64,000 bases of DNA from Leptolyngbya sp. SIO1E4 (lineage in GTDB: Bacteria > Cyanobacteriota > Cyanobacteriia > Phormidesmidales > Phormidesmidaceae), in NCBI GenBank assembly GCA_010672825.2, contig JAAHFU020000001.1:62001-126000 (forward strand), in the 5' to 3' direction. Positions 63,977-64,000 of this stretch are shown here, piece after piece. A program made the translations under genes and the position numbers. The notes under the pieces were generated by a model. The model was not told the origin of the DNA. It ran no database searches and worked only from the letters and a program-made list of their open reading frames with translations. Each line of letters starts with the position of its first letter. Positions within the stretch are counted from its first letter, which is position 1.

Positions 63977-64000
63977 CTGATAATCATGCTGAAAAGGCAG

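Noticed and set aside
1-64000. tRNA and rRNA genes
   Set aside because: I looked for tRNA arms and rRNA landmarks by eye and saw none; a covariance search could still find a missed tRNA.

Overview
The window is chromosomal DNA from a cyanobacterium, most likely a filamentous Leptolyngbya-like lineage (the genus is inference). Evidence: the palindrome GCGATCGC (HIP1) recurs through most of it. It also carries genes typical of cyanobacteria: chlP, a CpcT/CpeT lyase, thf1/psb29, ycf66, a phytol/polyprenol kinase, DUF3288, TIGR03643 and Npun_R2479-type HD proteins, and a primary sigma factor of the cyanobacterial SigA type. No tRNA, rRNA or CRISPR array was recognised by eye.

Layout. (1) 1-7.4 kb: the 3' part of a caspase-like/nSTAND/WD40 protein, then a FecR-type protein and an outer-membrane-barrel-like protein on the minus strand. 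(2) 7.5-17.1 kb: a nitrogen-scavenging block with urea ABC transporter urtABCDE (minus), urease accessory genes ureG and ureF (minus) and divergent ureD (plus). A textbook NtcA-type promoter lies upstream of urtA, and UrtD carries an extra C-terminal TerB-like domain. Urease structural genes are not in the window. (3) 17.1-23.2 kb: small zinc-ribbon proteins, an HD-domain protein, TetR plus peroxiredoxin with a deleted second copy of the peroxiredoxin, and a secreted protein made of a 14-residue repeat. (4) 23.3-26.7 kb: an AT-richer, HIP1-poor block with an HTH regulator, a degenerate-PIN/DUF1822 protein and a CHAT protease with NfeD-like and membrane segments. This is the best candidate for an undescribed system. 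(5) 26.7-32 kb: ATP-dependent DNA ligase, GNAT, gnd and DUF3288. (6) 32.1-37.5 kb: a 1485-residue NACHT-WD40 protein followed by a VapBC-type pair. The pair sits between two copies of the NACHT gene's 3' tail, and the second copy is fused to the end of an aspartic-protease-like gene.

(7) 37.6-57.6 kb: mostly core genes: chlP, a STAS protein, CpcT/CpeT, thf1, a ketopantoate-reductase-like gene, an SDR with TIGR03643, a serine hydrolase, recQ, hisA, sigA, a creatininase-family gene, a phytol kinase, ycf66 and ileS. (8) 57.6-64 kb: an MNT/HEPN toxin-antitoxin pair, a gene-free stretch with transposon-end-like repeats, an SDR/AraC divergent pair, a decayed group II intron, and an azoreductase/LysR divergent pair.

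Functional themes. NtcA-driven urea uptake (urt) is linked to urease maturation (ureDFG). Chlorophyll side-chain metabolism is represented by chlP and the phytol kinase. Conflict or signalling modules built on proteases, STAND NTPases and WD40 propellers appear three times, together with two toxin-antitoxin pairs. A roughly 80-100 bp intergenic repeat family (core CCCTAGACCCC) occurs at least eight times, always in the same orientation.
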